The notes below the pieces were generated by a model. It worked only from the letters and a program-made list of their open reading frames with translations, did no database searches and had not been told where the DNA came from. Shown here piece after piece: positions 16,607 through 26,634 of a DNA stretch of 64,000 nt. The number at the start of each line of letters is the position of its first letter. Within the stretch, counting starts at the first letter, position 1. The stretch spans positions 304,866 to 368,865 of the forward strand of contig JAEUHN010000029.1 in NCBI GenBank assembly GCA_016795365.1. The letters are read 5' to 3'. The DNA is from Verrucomicrobiaceae bacterium. GTDB taxonomy: Bacteria > Verrucomicrobiota > Verrucomicrobiia > Verrucomicrobiales > Verrucomicrobiaceae. The translations under genes were made by a program, and so were the position numbers.

Positions 16607-19600
16607 ATGCCCGACCTCCACCACGCCCTGCCCGCCCTCCTTCAAGGTTACAAAGATGCCTTGCGCAACGAAGCCGAGCGTCTGGCTGAAGACAGTGCCA
16701 TCGTCACTCTTGATCTCGTAGATCAACGCCTCGATGCCGAAGTCATGCTGGATGACAAGCCGGTGCATGTGATCTGGTCCATGGACAGCGGCCAGTGGGA
16801 ATCGGAATCCGATGCCGAAGATCCCGGTCTGCATGATCTCGCCAGCTGCATCGCTTTGATTGGACTTCGTCGCGACATCCCCGTGCAGTCTCAGCAGGAG
16901 CCGGTGGTGAAGGAAACGTTTCAGATGATGCTGGAGCGCCTGCTAGAACGTCAGCTTAGGCCCGAAGAAGAAGCCTATCTCAGCAAGATCGAAAAGCGCT
17001 TCGAGCGCGTGCAGAAGACCAAGGAGATCTTCGATCAGGACATGGTCCGCCTGCATCCAAAGTGGAGCATCCAGGGCACCGATGCGCTGGAGCTATGGAG
17101 CGATACGCCCACCACAGCGCATGAGTTCTGGAACTACGTCGCCCTCGCCCTCAGCGAGAAACGCCTGCCCTTCCCCAGCTTCCTCAAACCGGCCACCGAC
17201 CTCGATGCCACACGCCGCCGTCTGCAAAACTGGAAGCAGGACAAAACGCTGCCGCAGTGGGTGGAACGCATCCGCAAATTCAGCCTGCAACGCGCCCCCG
17301 CCTCTGCCTATCATCGCGTGGATGACATTCGTCTGCTCATCACCACCAGCGATGCCAAGCTGCAAGGCCGCGATCCTGACAACAGGCGCTGGAGCTCGAT
17401 CAATGCGGCCCACCTTGGCGAGTTGCGACGCGAGCATGGACGCGGCGCACTGGTGCTCCCAGCCGAGGCTGAGCTGCTGCTCGTGGCCAGCCTGCTGCAG
17501 ATGCAGCACTCGGAGATTGAGAGCTTCCGTCTCGAGCTTGAGCGTCATGCTTCATGGCTGAACTCCCTTTTCCGTCAGCCCGCGCTGCACAGTCGTCTCG
17601 TCACCCTTGATGAGGTTCCATTTCAGACCACGCAAGCCCCGCTGCGCTGGGCCGGTGAAGAAAACGCCAGCCAGGGCACCTACGGTCTCCGCCTTGTCCT
17701 TTCCGATGGGTCCCCTGCCCCGGAGCCACTGCGGGTGCTGCCCGGAGCCGAGGTCACCTACCTTTCCTCAGAGGCCATTTACGCCGGTCCTGCTTGGTTC
17801 GGTGAAACAACCTTGGTCGAGCATCGCATCGATGTGCCTCTGGAGGCGCTCGCCTCTTCCGATGGCATCGACTTCATCGGCAAGCTCGATGCTCCATTGC
17901 CGCCATCAATTGCATCGAAGATCAAGCGCGAGCCCCTCAAGGTGGAGATTTCCGCCGAGTGCGCCAAGGCCCCTTCTTCCACGGGCACCAACTATGCCCA
18001 CATGCGCGTGACCGCCGCCTCTTCAGACGGTCGCTACCGCGAAGTGCTGCGTGACAACACCTGGGTGACCGAGCACTCCAATCCACATACCGATGGAACG
18101 ATCGTCTGCTACGATCGCGATGGCCTCGATCAAGTGCCCGCCATCGTTGATTCGCTGCGGCCCACCTTTGACCAGGAGCAGAACCATTTCCGCGTGCGCA
18201 TGACGCGCAACTTCCCGGACACCTTCTATGCCTGGGCTCAGCAGCTCCCCGATGAAGTCGAGTTCAAGCCTGACGTCCACCTTGGCACCATCCTCGCTGA
18301 TCCGCTGATCGCCCGCGTGCGCATCGAGGCGACACAAACGGCGACCATCGACTGGTTTGACCTGCGCGTGGTCTTCGACATCGAAGGCGTGGACTTGAAG
18401 CCCAGCGAAATCCGCAAGCTCATCTCCGCCAACGGCGGCTTCGTCCGCCTCGCGGACGGCACCTGGCGTCGTGTGCAGATCCAGCTCAGCGATGAACAGC
18501 AGGAGATGGTCGCGCAGTTCGGCATCGACTTGAACGACCTCAACGAGGAAGCCCATCGCGTTCACTGGCGTCATCTCACTGGCGACAAGGCGGCAGCACT
18601 GCTCGGGGCGCACGCGTGGGCGCAGCTCCAGTCCCGCCTTGCCCAGGTGGAACTCAGTCTCCGTCCCGAAGTGCCAAAGGACCTCTCCCTCACCCTTCGC
18701 CCTTATCAGGTCGATGGCTTCCATTTCCTGGCCTACCTCGCGATCAATCGCTTCGGCGGCATCCTGGCCGACGACATGGGCTTGGGCAAAACCGTGCAGA
18801 CCATCACCTGGGTGCTCTGGCTGCGCAGTCAATGCACGACGAGCTTCATTCCGCCCTCCGTCGTTGTGTGCCCCAAGAGCGTGCTCGACGTCTGGGCCAT
18901 CGAGTTCAAAAAGGCGGCACCGCACATCCGCGTGCAAGTGCTGCATGACAAAGACGAACTCGAGGTCTCGCAACTCCACGGCGCCATCGACGTGCTGGTG
19001 ATGAACTACGCACAACTCCGCAGCACCATCGAAGAGCTGAAGAACATCACCTTCCTGGCCGCCATTCTTGACGAAGGTCAGCAGATCAAGAACCCCGACT
19101 CCAAAGCCGCGAAAGCCGCGCGTGATCTCAATGCTCACAACCGTCTGGTGCTCTCCGGCACGCCCATGGAGAACCGCCTGCTCGATCTCTGGAGCCTCAT
19201 GTCCTTCGCCACGCCTGGTGCGCTCGGCGATCGTGGCTACTTCACGAAGCACTTCGACCGCCGCCGCGATGAGATGGCATCGAAGCGCCTCTCTGCACGC
19301 CTTCGTCCCTTCATTCTGCGCCGCACCAAAGGCCAGGTGGCGAAGGAACTCCCGCCTCGCACCGAGGAAAATATGCTCTGCGAAATGAGCGGGGTGCAGG
19401 AGCAAATGTATCGCGATGAACTGGCCAACGCACAGAACATGGTCATCACCGCCGTGGGCAAGGACGCCCTCCAGCGCCGTCGCTTCGCCTTGCTTCAGGC
19501 GCTCACCCGTCTGCGCCAGATCTGCTGCCATCCTGGCCTCGCCAAGTCGGAAGCCATGGGCGAGGAAAGCGCCAAGCTCACCGCTGCGCTCGAACTCATT

Positions 19601-20116
19601 GAGCAGCTCCACGAGGAAGGCCACAAGGTGCTCTTCTTCAGCCAGTTCGTCTCGATGCTCAAGATCGTGCGCACCAAGCTCGAGGAGATGAACCTCCCGT
19701 ATCACTGGCTCACCGGCTCAAGCGACAACCGCGCGGACATCGTGCGCAACTTCCAGGAAGACCCCAACGCCAGTGTCTTCCTCATCTCGCTCAAGGCCGG
19801 TGGCAGCGGTCTCAATCTCACCGCCGCCAGCTACGTCATCCTCTATGATCCCTGGTGGAATCCCGCCGTGGAAAATCAGGCGATCGACCGTGCGCACCGC
19901 ATTGGCCAGACTCAGCCGGTGATTGCGTATCGTCTTGTCTCGCGTTCGAGCATTGAGGAAAAAATCCTCACGCTCCAGCAGCAGAAGCAAATGCTCGCCA
20001 GCGACGTGCTCGGTGAGGAAAGTTTTGCCCAAAGCCTGGAGCGCGAAGACTTCGAATTCCTCCTGGGCATCGAAGCCAACGAAGATCGTAAACGTGCCGC
20101 CCGAAAAGAGGCGTAG
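16607..20116 (+). CDS. SNF2-family DEAD/DEAH-like helicase
   Basis: The product has 1169 residues from ATG 16607 (MPDLHHALPALLQG); an ATG at 16589 is an alternative. The two-lobe SNF2 ATPase lies in the C-terminal 500 residues. Motif I is DDMGLGKTVQT near residue 720, motif II is DEGQ (with Gln instead of His) near 822, motif III is LSGTPMENR, and the C-terminal lobe has GGSGLNLTAASYVI and DRAHRIGQTQPV. The N-terminal 650 residues form a bacterial-type accessory region that I cannot assign to a named domain. Such enzymes translocate on double-stranded DNA and remodel protein-DNA complexes. It is monocistronic, with no methylase or nuclease beside it, so a defence role is not indicated. Confidence 0.92.
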   Translation: MPDLHHALPALLQGYKDALRNEAERLAEDSAIVTLDLVDQRLDAEVMLDDKPVHVIWSMDSGQWESESDAEDPGLHDLASCIALIGLRRDIPVQSQQEPVVKETFQMMLERLLERQLRPEEEAYLSKIEKRFERVQKTKEIFDQDMVRLHPKWSIQGTDALELWSDTPTTAHEFWNYVALALSEKRLPFPSFLKPATDLDATRRRLQNWKQDKTLPQWVERIRKFSLQRAPASAYHRVDDIRLLITTSDAKLQGRDPDNRRWSSINAAHLGELRREHGRGALVLPAEAELLLVASLLQMQHSEIESFRLELERHASWLNSLFRQPALHSRLVTLDEVPFQTTQAPLRWAGEENASQGTYGLRLVLSDGSPAPEPLRVLPGAEVTYLSSEAIYAGPAWFGETTLVEHRIDVPLEALASSDGIDFIGKLDAPLPPSIASKIKREPLKVEISAECAKAPSSTGTNYAHMRVTAASSDGRYREVLRDNTWVTEHSNPHTDGTIVCYDRDGLDQVPAIVDSLRPTFDQEQNHFRVRMTRNFPDTFYAWAQQLPDEVEFKPDVHLGTILADPLIARVRIEATQTATIDWFDLRVVFDIEGVDLKPSEIRKLISANGGFVRLADGTWRRVQIQLSDEQQEMVAQFGIDLNDLNEEAHRVHWRHLTGDKAAALLGAHAWAQLQSRLAQVELSLRPEVPKDLSLTLRPYQVDGFHFLAYLAINRFGGILADDMGLGKTVQTITWVLWLRSQCTTSFIPPSVVVCPKSVLDVWAIEFKKAAPHIRVQVLHDKDELEVSQLHGAIDVLVMNYAQLRSTIEELKNITFLAAILDEGQQIKNPDSKAAKAARDLNAHNRLVLSGTPMENRLLDLWSLMSFATPGALGDRGYFTKHFDRRRDEMASKRLSARLRPFILRRTKGQVAKELPPRTEENMLCEMSGVQEQMYRDELANAQNMVITAVGKDALQRRRFALLQALTRLRQICCHPGLAKSEAMGEESAKLTAALELIEQLHEEGHKVLFFSQFVSMLKIVRTKLEEMNLPYHWLTGSSDNRADIVRNFQEDPNASVFLISLKAGGSGLNLTAASYVILYDPWWNPAVENQAIDRAHRIGQTQPVIAYRLVSRSSIEEKILTLQQQKQMLASDVLGEESFAQSLEREDFEFLLGIEANEDRKRAARKEA

Positions 20117-20250
20117 CGCCCTGCTCATCGACAATCCCTGCGCAGGATTCGCCCACATTCGCGCTCCTGCCTCGGTGCTTTTTGCTTTGTTTAAGCAAGG
20201 GTTTCTCGTATTCTCCCGGCCCAATTTCGGAAACTCAATTCATCCATCCC

Positions 20251-23200
20251 ATGCCTGCTGCCTCCGCCTCCTCGAAGCCTGCCGCCACATCCTCAGTTTC
20301 CAACGGCATCAAGCCAAAATACCCGGGCATTCGCGTGACATGCAACGGCAACCAACTTGTCGCGCAGCACGTGGAGACGCGCATCACGGAAGGCGGGGTG
20401 TTTTATCCAATCACGCCATCCACCGAAGGCGGGGAGATTTATCAGCAGTCGTATGCCTTTGGTGAATTGAACGTCTTCGGCGTGCAGAAGATCGCGGTGG
20501 AGACCGAAGGTGAACATGCGGCGCAGGGCGGTGCGACGGCTCTCGCAGTCACCGGCAAGCGCGTGGTGAACTTCACTTCCGGCCAAGGGATCGTGTATGC
20601 GATGGAGCAGTATTACCACGCTCCCGGAAAGTTGAGCACCATGGTGCTGCAAATCGGTGCCCGCGCGCTGACGAAGCATGCGCTGAATGTGCACTGCGGC
20701 CATGACGACATCTATGCGGCGCTCGACACGGGCTGGACGATGCTCATGGCGAAGGACGCGCAGCAGTGCGCGGACCAGGGCATCATCTTGCGCAAGGTGA
20801 ACGAGCTTTGCCTGAACCCCGGGATGAACATCCAGGATGGGATGCTCACCACGCACTCCGAGCGCATGTATCTCTCGCCGGAGTCGGAGTTGCTGCGCGA
20901 GTTCTTGGGTTCGCCCGACGACATCATCGAGTGCCCGACGCCTGCGCAAAAGGAACTCTTCGGCCCTACGCGTCGTCGTGTGCCGGCGATGATGGATTTG
21001 AAGAACCCGATCCTCCTCGGACCGGTGCAGAACCAGGAGCATCACATGAACGGCGTCATTGCTCGCCGGAACAATTTCAACGAGCACATCCTGCCCACGC
21101 TGGAGAAGGCGTATGCGGAATTCGGTCGCCTCACCGGTCGCTACTACGGTCTGATCTCCGAATACAAAACCGAGGACGCAGACACCGTGTTCGTCTCCCT
21201 CGGCTGCGCCGCCGACAACATCGAAGCAGCCTGCGACTACCTTCGCAATCAGCGCAATGCGAAGGTCGGTTCGATCCACATTAACGTGATCCGTCCCTTC
21301 CCAGAGGCAGCGGTGATCGAAGCACTGCGTGGCAAGAAGAACGTCATCATCATCGAGCGCACGGACGAAGGCATGGCGGGCGACAACCCGCTCGCTCGCG
21401 AGATCCGCGCGACTCTTGGAAAGGCCAACGAAGTCGCTCGTGCTGGTGTCGGCTCGCTGCCAGCGCTCAAGCCCGAAGAAACTCCACGCCTCTTCCGCGG
21501 CAGCTACGGTCTTGGTTCACGCGACTTCCGTCCAGAGCACACGCTCGGCGCTTATGAGTTCGCTATTGGCCAGACAAAGCGCAAGGACGGCAAAGGTGCT
21601 GCCGACGGTGAGACTTACTTCACACTCGGCATCGACCATCCGTATGCGGTCATCAGCAAGGACACGCCTTCGCTTTTGCCCGAGAACAGCATCGCCGTCC
21701 GCTTCCATTCCATCGGCGGCTGGGGCATGATCACCACCGGCAAAAACCTCGGCGAACTCATCGGCGACTTCGGCAAGTTCATCGCCGAATCGAATCCTGA
21801 ATACAGCGAAGACGGCACCTTGCTGGACAAGCTCTTCGTCATGGCCAATCCGAAGTATGGCTCCGAGAAGAAGGGTGCGCCGACCAACTACTACCTCACC
21901 GTCGCGCCTCAGCAGATCAAGGTGAACTGTGAGTTGAACCACGTCGATGTAGTCCTCTGCTGCGACCCGAAAGCCTTCACGCACACGAACCCGCTCGACG
22001 GCATCAAGAAGGGCGGCTGCCTTGTCTGGGAGTCCAGCGAAGCTCCTGAAGTCGCCTGGGAGCGCGTGCCACCGAAGTATCGCCAGTTCGTCATCGACAA
22101 CAACATCCGCGTCTTCATCCTGCCCGGCTTCGACATCGCTCGCGCCGCCACGGACAAGCCCGAGTTGCAGCTCCGCATGCAGGGCAACAGCTTCCTCGGC
22201 GCCTTCTTCCGCGTGTCGCCCTTCCTCAAGATCTACGGCATCAGCGAGGAGATGTTCCTCAAAGACGTGGAGAAGCAGTATCACAAGAAGTTCGGTCGCT
22301 TCGGTGAAGCCGTTGTGTCATCGAACATGAAGGTCATGAGCGAAGGCTTTGCCCGCGTGACCGAGATCAAGATTGGCGAGATCGCCGCGAAGGACCGCAG
22401 CTCCATGCGCAATCCTTTGCAGGCACCGCTCGTGAAGCACGAGATCATCGCGACAGCTGGTTGCGGTGCTTGCGGTTGCGACACGATCCCGATGCCAAAA
22501 GATCAGCCCGCACGCGCTCCAGTGCAGACCATGGCGAAGTTCGACAGCGAGTTCCGCGCTGGCCTTGGCTATCATCAGCCTTCAGGCGCGCTCGCGAGCG
22601 TCGGCGTCATCGCTGCTGGCAGCGGTGCCACGCAGAGCAAGTATGTCGCGCGTCGCGAGACACCGGTTTACATCGCCGAGAACTGCACGCAGTGCATGGA
22701 GTGCATCACCGCCTGCCCTGACACCGCGCTGCCAAACACCGCACAGGACGTGACCACGGTGCTGAAGACCGCGATCAATAACTACGTCAGCGACGCGGCG
22801 GATCGTCTCGCGTTTGGCGAGGCCTTGGCCACCATCGAATCCAACTCTCGTGCAAAGATGAACGAGAGTGTGAAGGCGAAGAGCAACGTTCCCTTCAAGA
22901 CCATCGTCCGCGCCGAGATCGAAGCGCTCACCACGGTCACCGACAAGGCGAAGAGCGAACTCACGACCATCATCGACAAGCTGCCGCTCGCTTACAGCAA
23001 CGTCGTCGCGATCTATCGCAGCGTCGAAACCAAGAAGCCCGGCGAAGGCGGTCTGTTCTCCATCTTCGTCAGCGATCTCTGCAAAGGCTGCGGCGAATGC
23101 GTGCAGGTCTGCGGCGATCACGATGCGCTGCGCATGACGCGCGAGACCGAGGAACTCAACGCCGACCTCACCACCGCACAGGTCTTCTCACGTCTGCTAC

Positions 23201-25011
23201 CCGACACACCACAGAAGTATCTCGGCCTCTACAACGACAACGACGCCGCAGGCTCCCGCGAAGCCGCGCTGCGCAATCACCTCATGGTTCGTCGCAACTA
23301 CGAAGCCCTCGTCTCCGGCGATGGCGCCTGCGCTGGTTGCGGTGAGAAGAGCATCCTGCGCGCCGTCGCATCCACGACCGAGGCTTACATGCGCCCGCTC
23401 TATCACGCCAAGGCGGACCGCCTGCGTGCAAAGGCCGCACGTTTGGAAACAGAAGGCGCTGGGAAACTCGCCGCGCTGAAGTCCCGCAGCCCCGAGGAGT
23501 ATGCCTTGTTCCGCAAGACCTTCGCCCACGCCATCGTCGGCCTCGGCGGTGAGAACGACAAAGACACCGCGAAGCGCATCGCCGATTACGAAGCCAAGCA
23601 TGGTGCCATCAGCGATGAACAGATCGTCAAGGGCCTCATCGAGATCCTCAAGACCGACGCCTTCAATCACAAGGATCTGCAAGCCGTCGATGGCCGTCGC
23701 GCCAATGGCATGTCCGTCATGATGATGGGTGCCAGCACCGGTTGTAACACCGTCTATGGCTCCACACCTCCGGGCAATCCGCATCCATATCCATGGATGA
23801 ACTCGCTCTTCCAGGACGGCTCCACGATTTCGTGGCTCATGGCCGAGGCCGCCATCGTCAATCACGCACGCCGCAGCGTGGTCCCCGAGCGTCTCAGCGA
23901 CGCGCTCCTCGACCGTGCGGAGAACGTTGCCTCCGAGGCTGAATACTTCGTCCTCACGCATCTCGACGATGCCGTGATGACCGAGCAGGAAATCAAGGAA
24001 CTGCCCAAAATTTGGGTCATCGGCGGCGACGGAGCCTTGGGCGACATCGGCTTCCAGAACGTCTCGAAGGTCATCCTTCAGAACCGTCCGAACGTGAAGA
24101 TGCTCATGCTCGACACCCAGGTGTATTCCAACACCGGCGGTCAAAACAGCGACAGCTCCACCATGCTCGGCGGCTACGACATGAATCAGTTCGGCGTCGC
24201 ATCGCAGGGCAAGCTCATCGAGAAGAAGCAAGTTGCCGAAGCCTTCACCAGCGGCCACGGCAGTCCGTTCGTCGCGCAGGTCAGCATCGCGAACGCCGCC
24301 AAGCTTTACAAAGCGATGCTCGACGGCCTCGAGTATCGCGGCACCGCCTTCTACCAATGCTACACCACTTGCCAGCCCGAGCACGGCGTGGGTGACAACA
24401 TGTCCGCCGATCAGGCCAAGATGGTCCGCGACGCCCGTGGCATGCCCGAGTTCATCTTCAATCCGCGCAAGGGCGAAACCCTCAGCGAGATCTTCGATGT
24501 CAAAGGCAACCCCAGCGTGGACCGCGACTGGTGGCGCACAAAATACTCGACCACCGGCGAAGAATACAACTTCACCGTCGCCCACTGGGCCATCACCGAA
24601 GGCCGCTTCCGCAAGCACATCAAGCCCATCAAGGAAGACGAAGCCGCGAAGCTGCTGTCCTACGACCACATGCTCCTCCTCATCACCCAGGACGACGTTA
24701 TCCACCGCCGCGTCTTCGAGCCCAACCACCGCAGCTTCGTCCCGAACTTCGACTGCTACATCAAAGCCGAGGTCGCTGGCAAGATCCGCTACTACGCCGT
24801 CAGTCGCCAGATGGTCCTCTTCGGCATCGAACGCCGCAAAGCCTGGCGCATGCTCCAAAGCCGCGCCGGCCAAGTGAACAAAGACTACGCCGCACAGAAG
24901 TCCCTGCTCGCCAAAGTGGACAAAGGCGAGATCACCATCGCCGATGTGAAGGCACGGGGGATGGAGTTGCTCGCTGCGGAGATTGCGGCGCTCACGCCTG
25001 CGAAGGCCTAG
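20251..25011 (+). CDS. nifJ: pyruvate:ferredoxin (flavodoxin) oxidoreductase, long form
   Basis: The product has 1586 residues from ATG 20251, against about 1170-1200 for classical NifJ. It catalyses CoA-dependent oxidative decarboxylation of pyruvate to acetyl-CoA, with electrons passed to ferredoxin or flavodoxin. The domain order is the usual one: POR N-terminal domain (VFYPITPSTEGGE), domain II, gamma domain (RFHSIGGWGMITTGKN, about 485), two ferredoxin-type 4Fe-4S motifs (C812-C815-C818-C822 and C944-C947-C950-C954) and the TPP domain (GACAGCGEKS about 1026; GGDGALGDIGFQN). Extra length lies between the two cluster motifs, in a helical insertion near 1045-1140 and in the C-terminal tail. 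An additional CGACGC (738-743) has no standard counterpart. Confidence 0.94.
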   Translation: MPAASASSKPAATSSVSNGIKPKYPGIRVTCNGNQLVAQHVETRITEGGVFYPITPSTEGGEIYQQSYAFGELNVFGVQKIAVETEGEHAAQGGATALAVTGKRVVNFTSGQGIVYAMEQYYHAPGKLSTMVLQIGARALTKHALNVHCGHDDIYAALDTGWTMLMAKDAQQCADQGIILRKVNELCLNPGMNIQDGMLTTHSERMYLSPESELLREFLGSPDDIIECPTPAQKELFGPTRRRVPAMMDLKNPILLGPVQNQEHHMNGVIARRNNFNEHILPTLEKAYAEFGRLTGRYYGLISEYKTEDADTVFVSLGCAADNIEAACDYLRNQRNAKVGSIHINVIRPFPEAAVIEALRGKKNVIIIERTDEGMAGDNPLAREIRATLGKANEVARAGVGSLPALKPEETPRLFRGSYGLGSRDFRPEHTLGAYEFAIGQTKRKDGKGAADGETYFTLGIDHPYAVISKDTPSLLPENSIAVRFHSIGGWGMITTGKNLGELIGDFGKFIAESNPEYSEDGTLLDKLFVMANPKYGSEKKGAPTNYYLTVAPQQIKVNCELNHVDVVLCCDPKAFTHTNPLDGIKKGGCLVWESSEAPEVAWERVPPKYRQFVIDNNIRVFILPGFDIARAATDKPELQLRMQGNSFLGAFFRVSPFLKIYGISEEMFLKDVEKQYHKKFGRFGEAVVSSNMKVMSEGFARVTEIKIGEIAAKDRSSMRNPLQAPLVKHEIIATAGCGACGCDTIPMPKDQPARAPVQTMAKFDSEFRAGLGYHQPSGALASVGVIAAGSGATQSKYVARRETPVYIAENCTQCMECITACPDTALPNTAQDVTTVLKTAINNYVSDAADRLAFGEALATIESNSRAKMNESVKAKSNVPFKTIVRAEIEALTTVTDKAKSELTTIIDKLPLAYSNVVAIYRSVETKKPGEGGLFSIFVSDLCKGCGECVQVCGDHDALRMTRETEELNADLTTAQVFSRLLPDTPQKYLGLYNDNDAAGSREAALRNHLMVRRNYEALVSGDGACAGCGEKSILRAVASTTEAYMRPLYHAKADRLRAKAARLETEGAGKLAALKSRSPEEYALFRKTFAHAIVGLGGENDKDTAKRIADYEAKHGAISDEQIVKGLIEILKTDAFNHKDLQAVDGRRANGMSVMMMGASTGCNTVYGSTPPGNPHPYPWMNSLFQDGSTISWLMAEAAIVNHARRSVVPERLSDALLDRAENVASEAEYFVLTHLDDAVMTEQEIKELPKIWVIGGDGALGDIGFQNVSKVILQNRPNVKMLMLDTQVYSNTGGQNSDSSTMLGGYDMNQFGVASQGKLIEKKQVAEAFTSGHGSPFVAQVSIANAAKLYKAMLDGLEYRGTAFYQCYTTCQPEHGVGDNMSADQAKMVRDARGMPEFIFNPRKGETLSEIFDVKGNPSVDRDWWRTKYSTTGEEYNFTVAHWAITEGRFRKHIKPIKEDEAAKLLSYDHMLLLITQDDVIHRRVFEPNHRSFVPNFDCYIKAEVAGKIRYYAVSRQMVLFGIERRKAWRMLQSRAGQVNKDYAAQKSLLAKVDKGEITIADVKARGMELLAAEIAALTPAKA

Positions 25012-25029
25012 CACCTGATCATCCACTTC

Positions 25030-25320
25030 ATGGACCCCACATCCCCGAAGCGATCATCGGCACTTGCGATTGTGCTGATGATTGCTGGGGCGGTGTGGGC
25101 TCCGATGACATTGATCGTAGGTGTGCTTGGATCGCACCTCATTGTGCTGACCAAGGCGACCACTGTGGCTGGACCGGGAGTGGCTCCGATCACGAAGGTA
25201 TTCAAGCAATCACTGATGGAGGCTCACCCTGTAGCGACTTGGTTTGTGATCTTGCTGAGCGCCGTGGTGCCAGCCTTGTTCATGATGATCTCGGGAGTGC
25301 TGATGAAGCAGCGGAAGTGA
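25030..25320 (+). CDS. small two-helix membrane protein, hypothetical
   Basis: This 96-residue protein has two hydrophobic helices, AIVLMIAGAVWAPMTLIVGV near the N-terminus and WFVILLSAVVPALFMMISGV near the C-terminus, joined by a Thr/Val/Pro-rich loop. It is 18 bases after the oxidoreductase gene on the same strand, so it may be co-transcribed with it. I recognise no family. Confidence 0.6.
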   Translation: MDPTSPKRSSALAIVLMIAGAVWAPMTLIVGVLGSHLIVLTKATTVAGPGVAPITKVFKQSLMEAHPVATWFVILLSAVVPALFMMISGVLMKQRK

Positions 25321-25377
25321 CAGGATCCGCATTCATCTCTATGACGGATCAGGTGGCCTTCGTGCGTTGCTTGAGAG

Positions 25378-26622
25378 ATGACTCGCATCTGCTTCATGAA
25401 ACCGACACTCCTAGCCTCACTCTGCTTCCTTTCATTCGTCCACGCGGCTGACAGCTACTTCCCGCCGCCGGATAGTGAAGGTGGATGGCGGGAGACGAAG
25501 GACGCAAAGACCTGTCGCGATCTCGCGGGCATGGACTTGGCGAAGCTGGAGCCCGCCTACACATTGACGGATCGCAGCACGGCGAATGGCGGACTGCTGG
25601 TGGTGAGGAAGGGTTACCTCTGCTTCGAACGCTACTTCGGACGAGCCAGCCGCAATGCGAATCCCGACATGGCATCGACGGGCAAGGCCTTTTGCAGCAT
25701 CGCGTGCGGGATCATGCTGAACGAGTTCAAAGACAAGATCCCGGAAGGACTCGATACCAAGGTCTTCACCGAGAAGTATCTGCCCGACGCATTCCCTTTG
25801 AACGACCCCCGAAAGGCCAACATCACTCTGGGGCAGTTGCTCTGCATGACGGCGGGCTACTGGGGCGAGGGGCAGACACCGACAGGCTACGTGAAGGGCG
25901 ATCCCAAGGCCAAGACCCTGAAACCAGTCCCTGGGCAGAACATCCGCGACCTCGACAAGTCGTCGCTCAATGTGCCGCTGTGGACCAACCCTGGTGAAGG
26001 CTATTCGTATTCATCGCCTTCACCCCACATTGCCAGCATCGTGCTGCGGCATGTCACGGGCATGGAGCTGAAAGACTACATCCACGAACGTCTGGCCAAG
26101 CCTCAAGGCTGGGGTGCCTGGGACTACTGCCTGCACCGTGGGGACTATGTGATGCCGCACGCGAACGGGGCGGGCAGCACCGCGCTCCATGCCACCGATG
26201 TGATGCGCTTCGGCTACTGCCTCGCCCGTGGCGGCAAGTGGGAGGAACAACAGCTCGTGCCCGCCGATTACATCAAGAAGTGCCAGACCTGGTCGCCCTA
26301 CAATCCGCACACGCCCTTCAGCCTGCAATGGGAGCACAATGAAGATGGCCACGTGGCGGGTGCGCCCCGCGATGCGTTCTGGAAAAGCGGCGCAGGTGGC
26401 TTCTGCCTCTATGTGGTGCCTTCACTGGACTTGGTGATCTACAAGCTGGGCGGCAAGGATGGACAATATGATCCGTCGCTCACGCGCATCCCTCAGCCTG
26501 AGCAGAAGCATGACCGCGACAACTGGCAGCCAATCCCAAGCAATGCCTTCCACGAAGGATCAGGCGGTGCCTCCCTCACTCGGGTGCTGGAAATGGTATG
26601 CGCGGCGGCGCGGCTCGACTGA
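25378..26622 (+). CDS. secreted serine hydrolase, beta-lactamase/penicillin-binding-protein-like
   Basis: This 414-residue protein has a signal peptide (MKPTLLASLCFLSFVHA preceded by MTRICF); the second Met at 25396 is an alternative start. It belongs to the class C beta-lactamase-like serine hydrolases (PF00144 type). The nucleophile motif SxxK is STGK at residues 100-103, in the typical DMASTGKAFCSIA context. The second motif, normally YxN, appears in GYSYSSPSPHIASIVL as Tyr-Ser-Ser, and the third element is KSGAGGFCLYVVP. The family includes esterases and peptidases as well as beta-lactamases, so the substrate is unknown. It ends 12 bases before the convergent giant protease gene. Confidence 0.85.
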   Translation: MTRICFMKPTLLASLCFLSFVHAADSYFPPPDSEGGWRETKDAKTCRDLAGMDLAKLEPAYTLTDRSTANGGLLVVRKGYLCFERYFGRASRNANPDMASTGKAFCSIACGIMLNEFKDKIPEGLDTKVFTEKYLPDAFPLNDPRKANITLGQLLCMTAGYWGEGQTPTGYVKGDPKAKTLKPVPGQNIRDLDKSSLNVPLWTNPGEGYSYSSPSPHIASIVLRHVTGMELKDYIHERLAKPQGWGAWDYCLHRGDYVMPHANGAGSTALHATDVMRFGYCLARGGKWEEQQLVPADYIKKCQTWSPYNPHTPFSLQWEHNEDGHVAGAPRDAFWKSGAGGFCLYVVPSLDLVIYKLGGKDGQYDPSLTRIPQPEQKHDRDNWQPIPSNAFHEGSGGASLTRVLEMVCAAARLD

Positions 26623-26634
26623 GCGAAGCGTCTA

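Noticed and set aside
23197..25026. 609-codon open frame on the minus strand across nifJ
   Set aside because: It is antisense to a gene with clear PFOR motifs, has no recognisable domains and reflects GC-rich codon mirroring.
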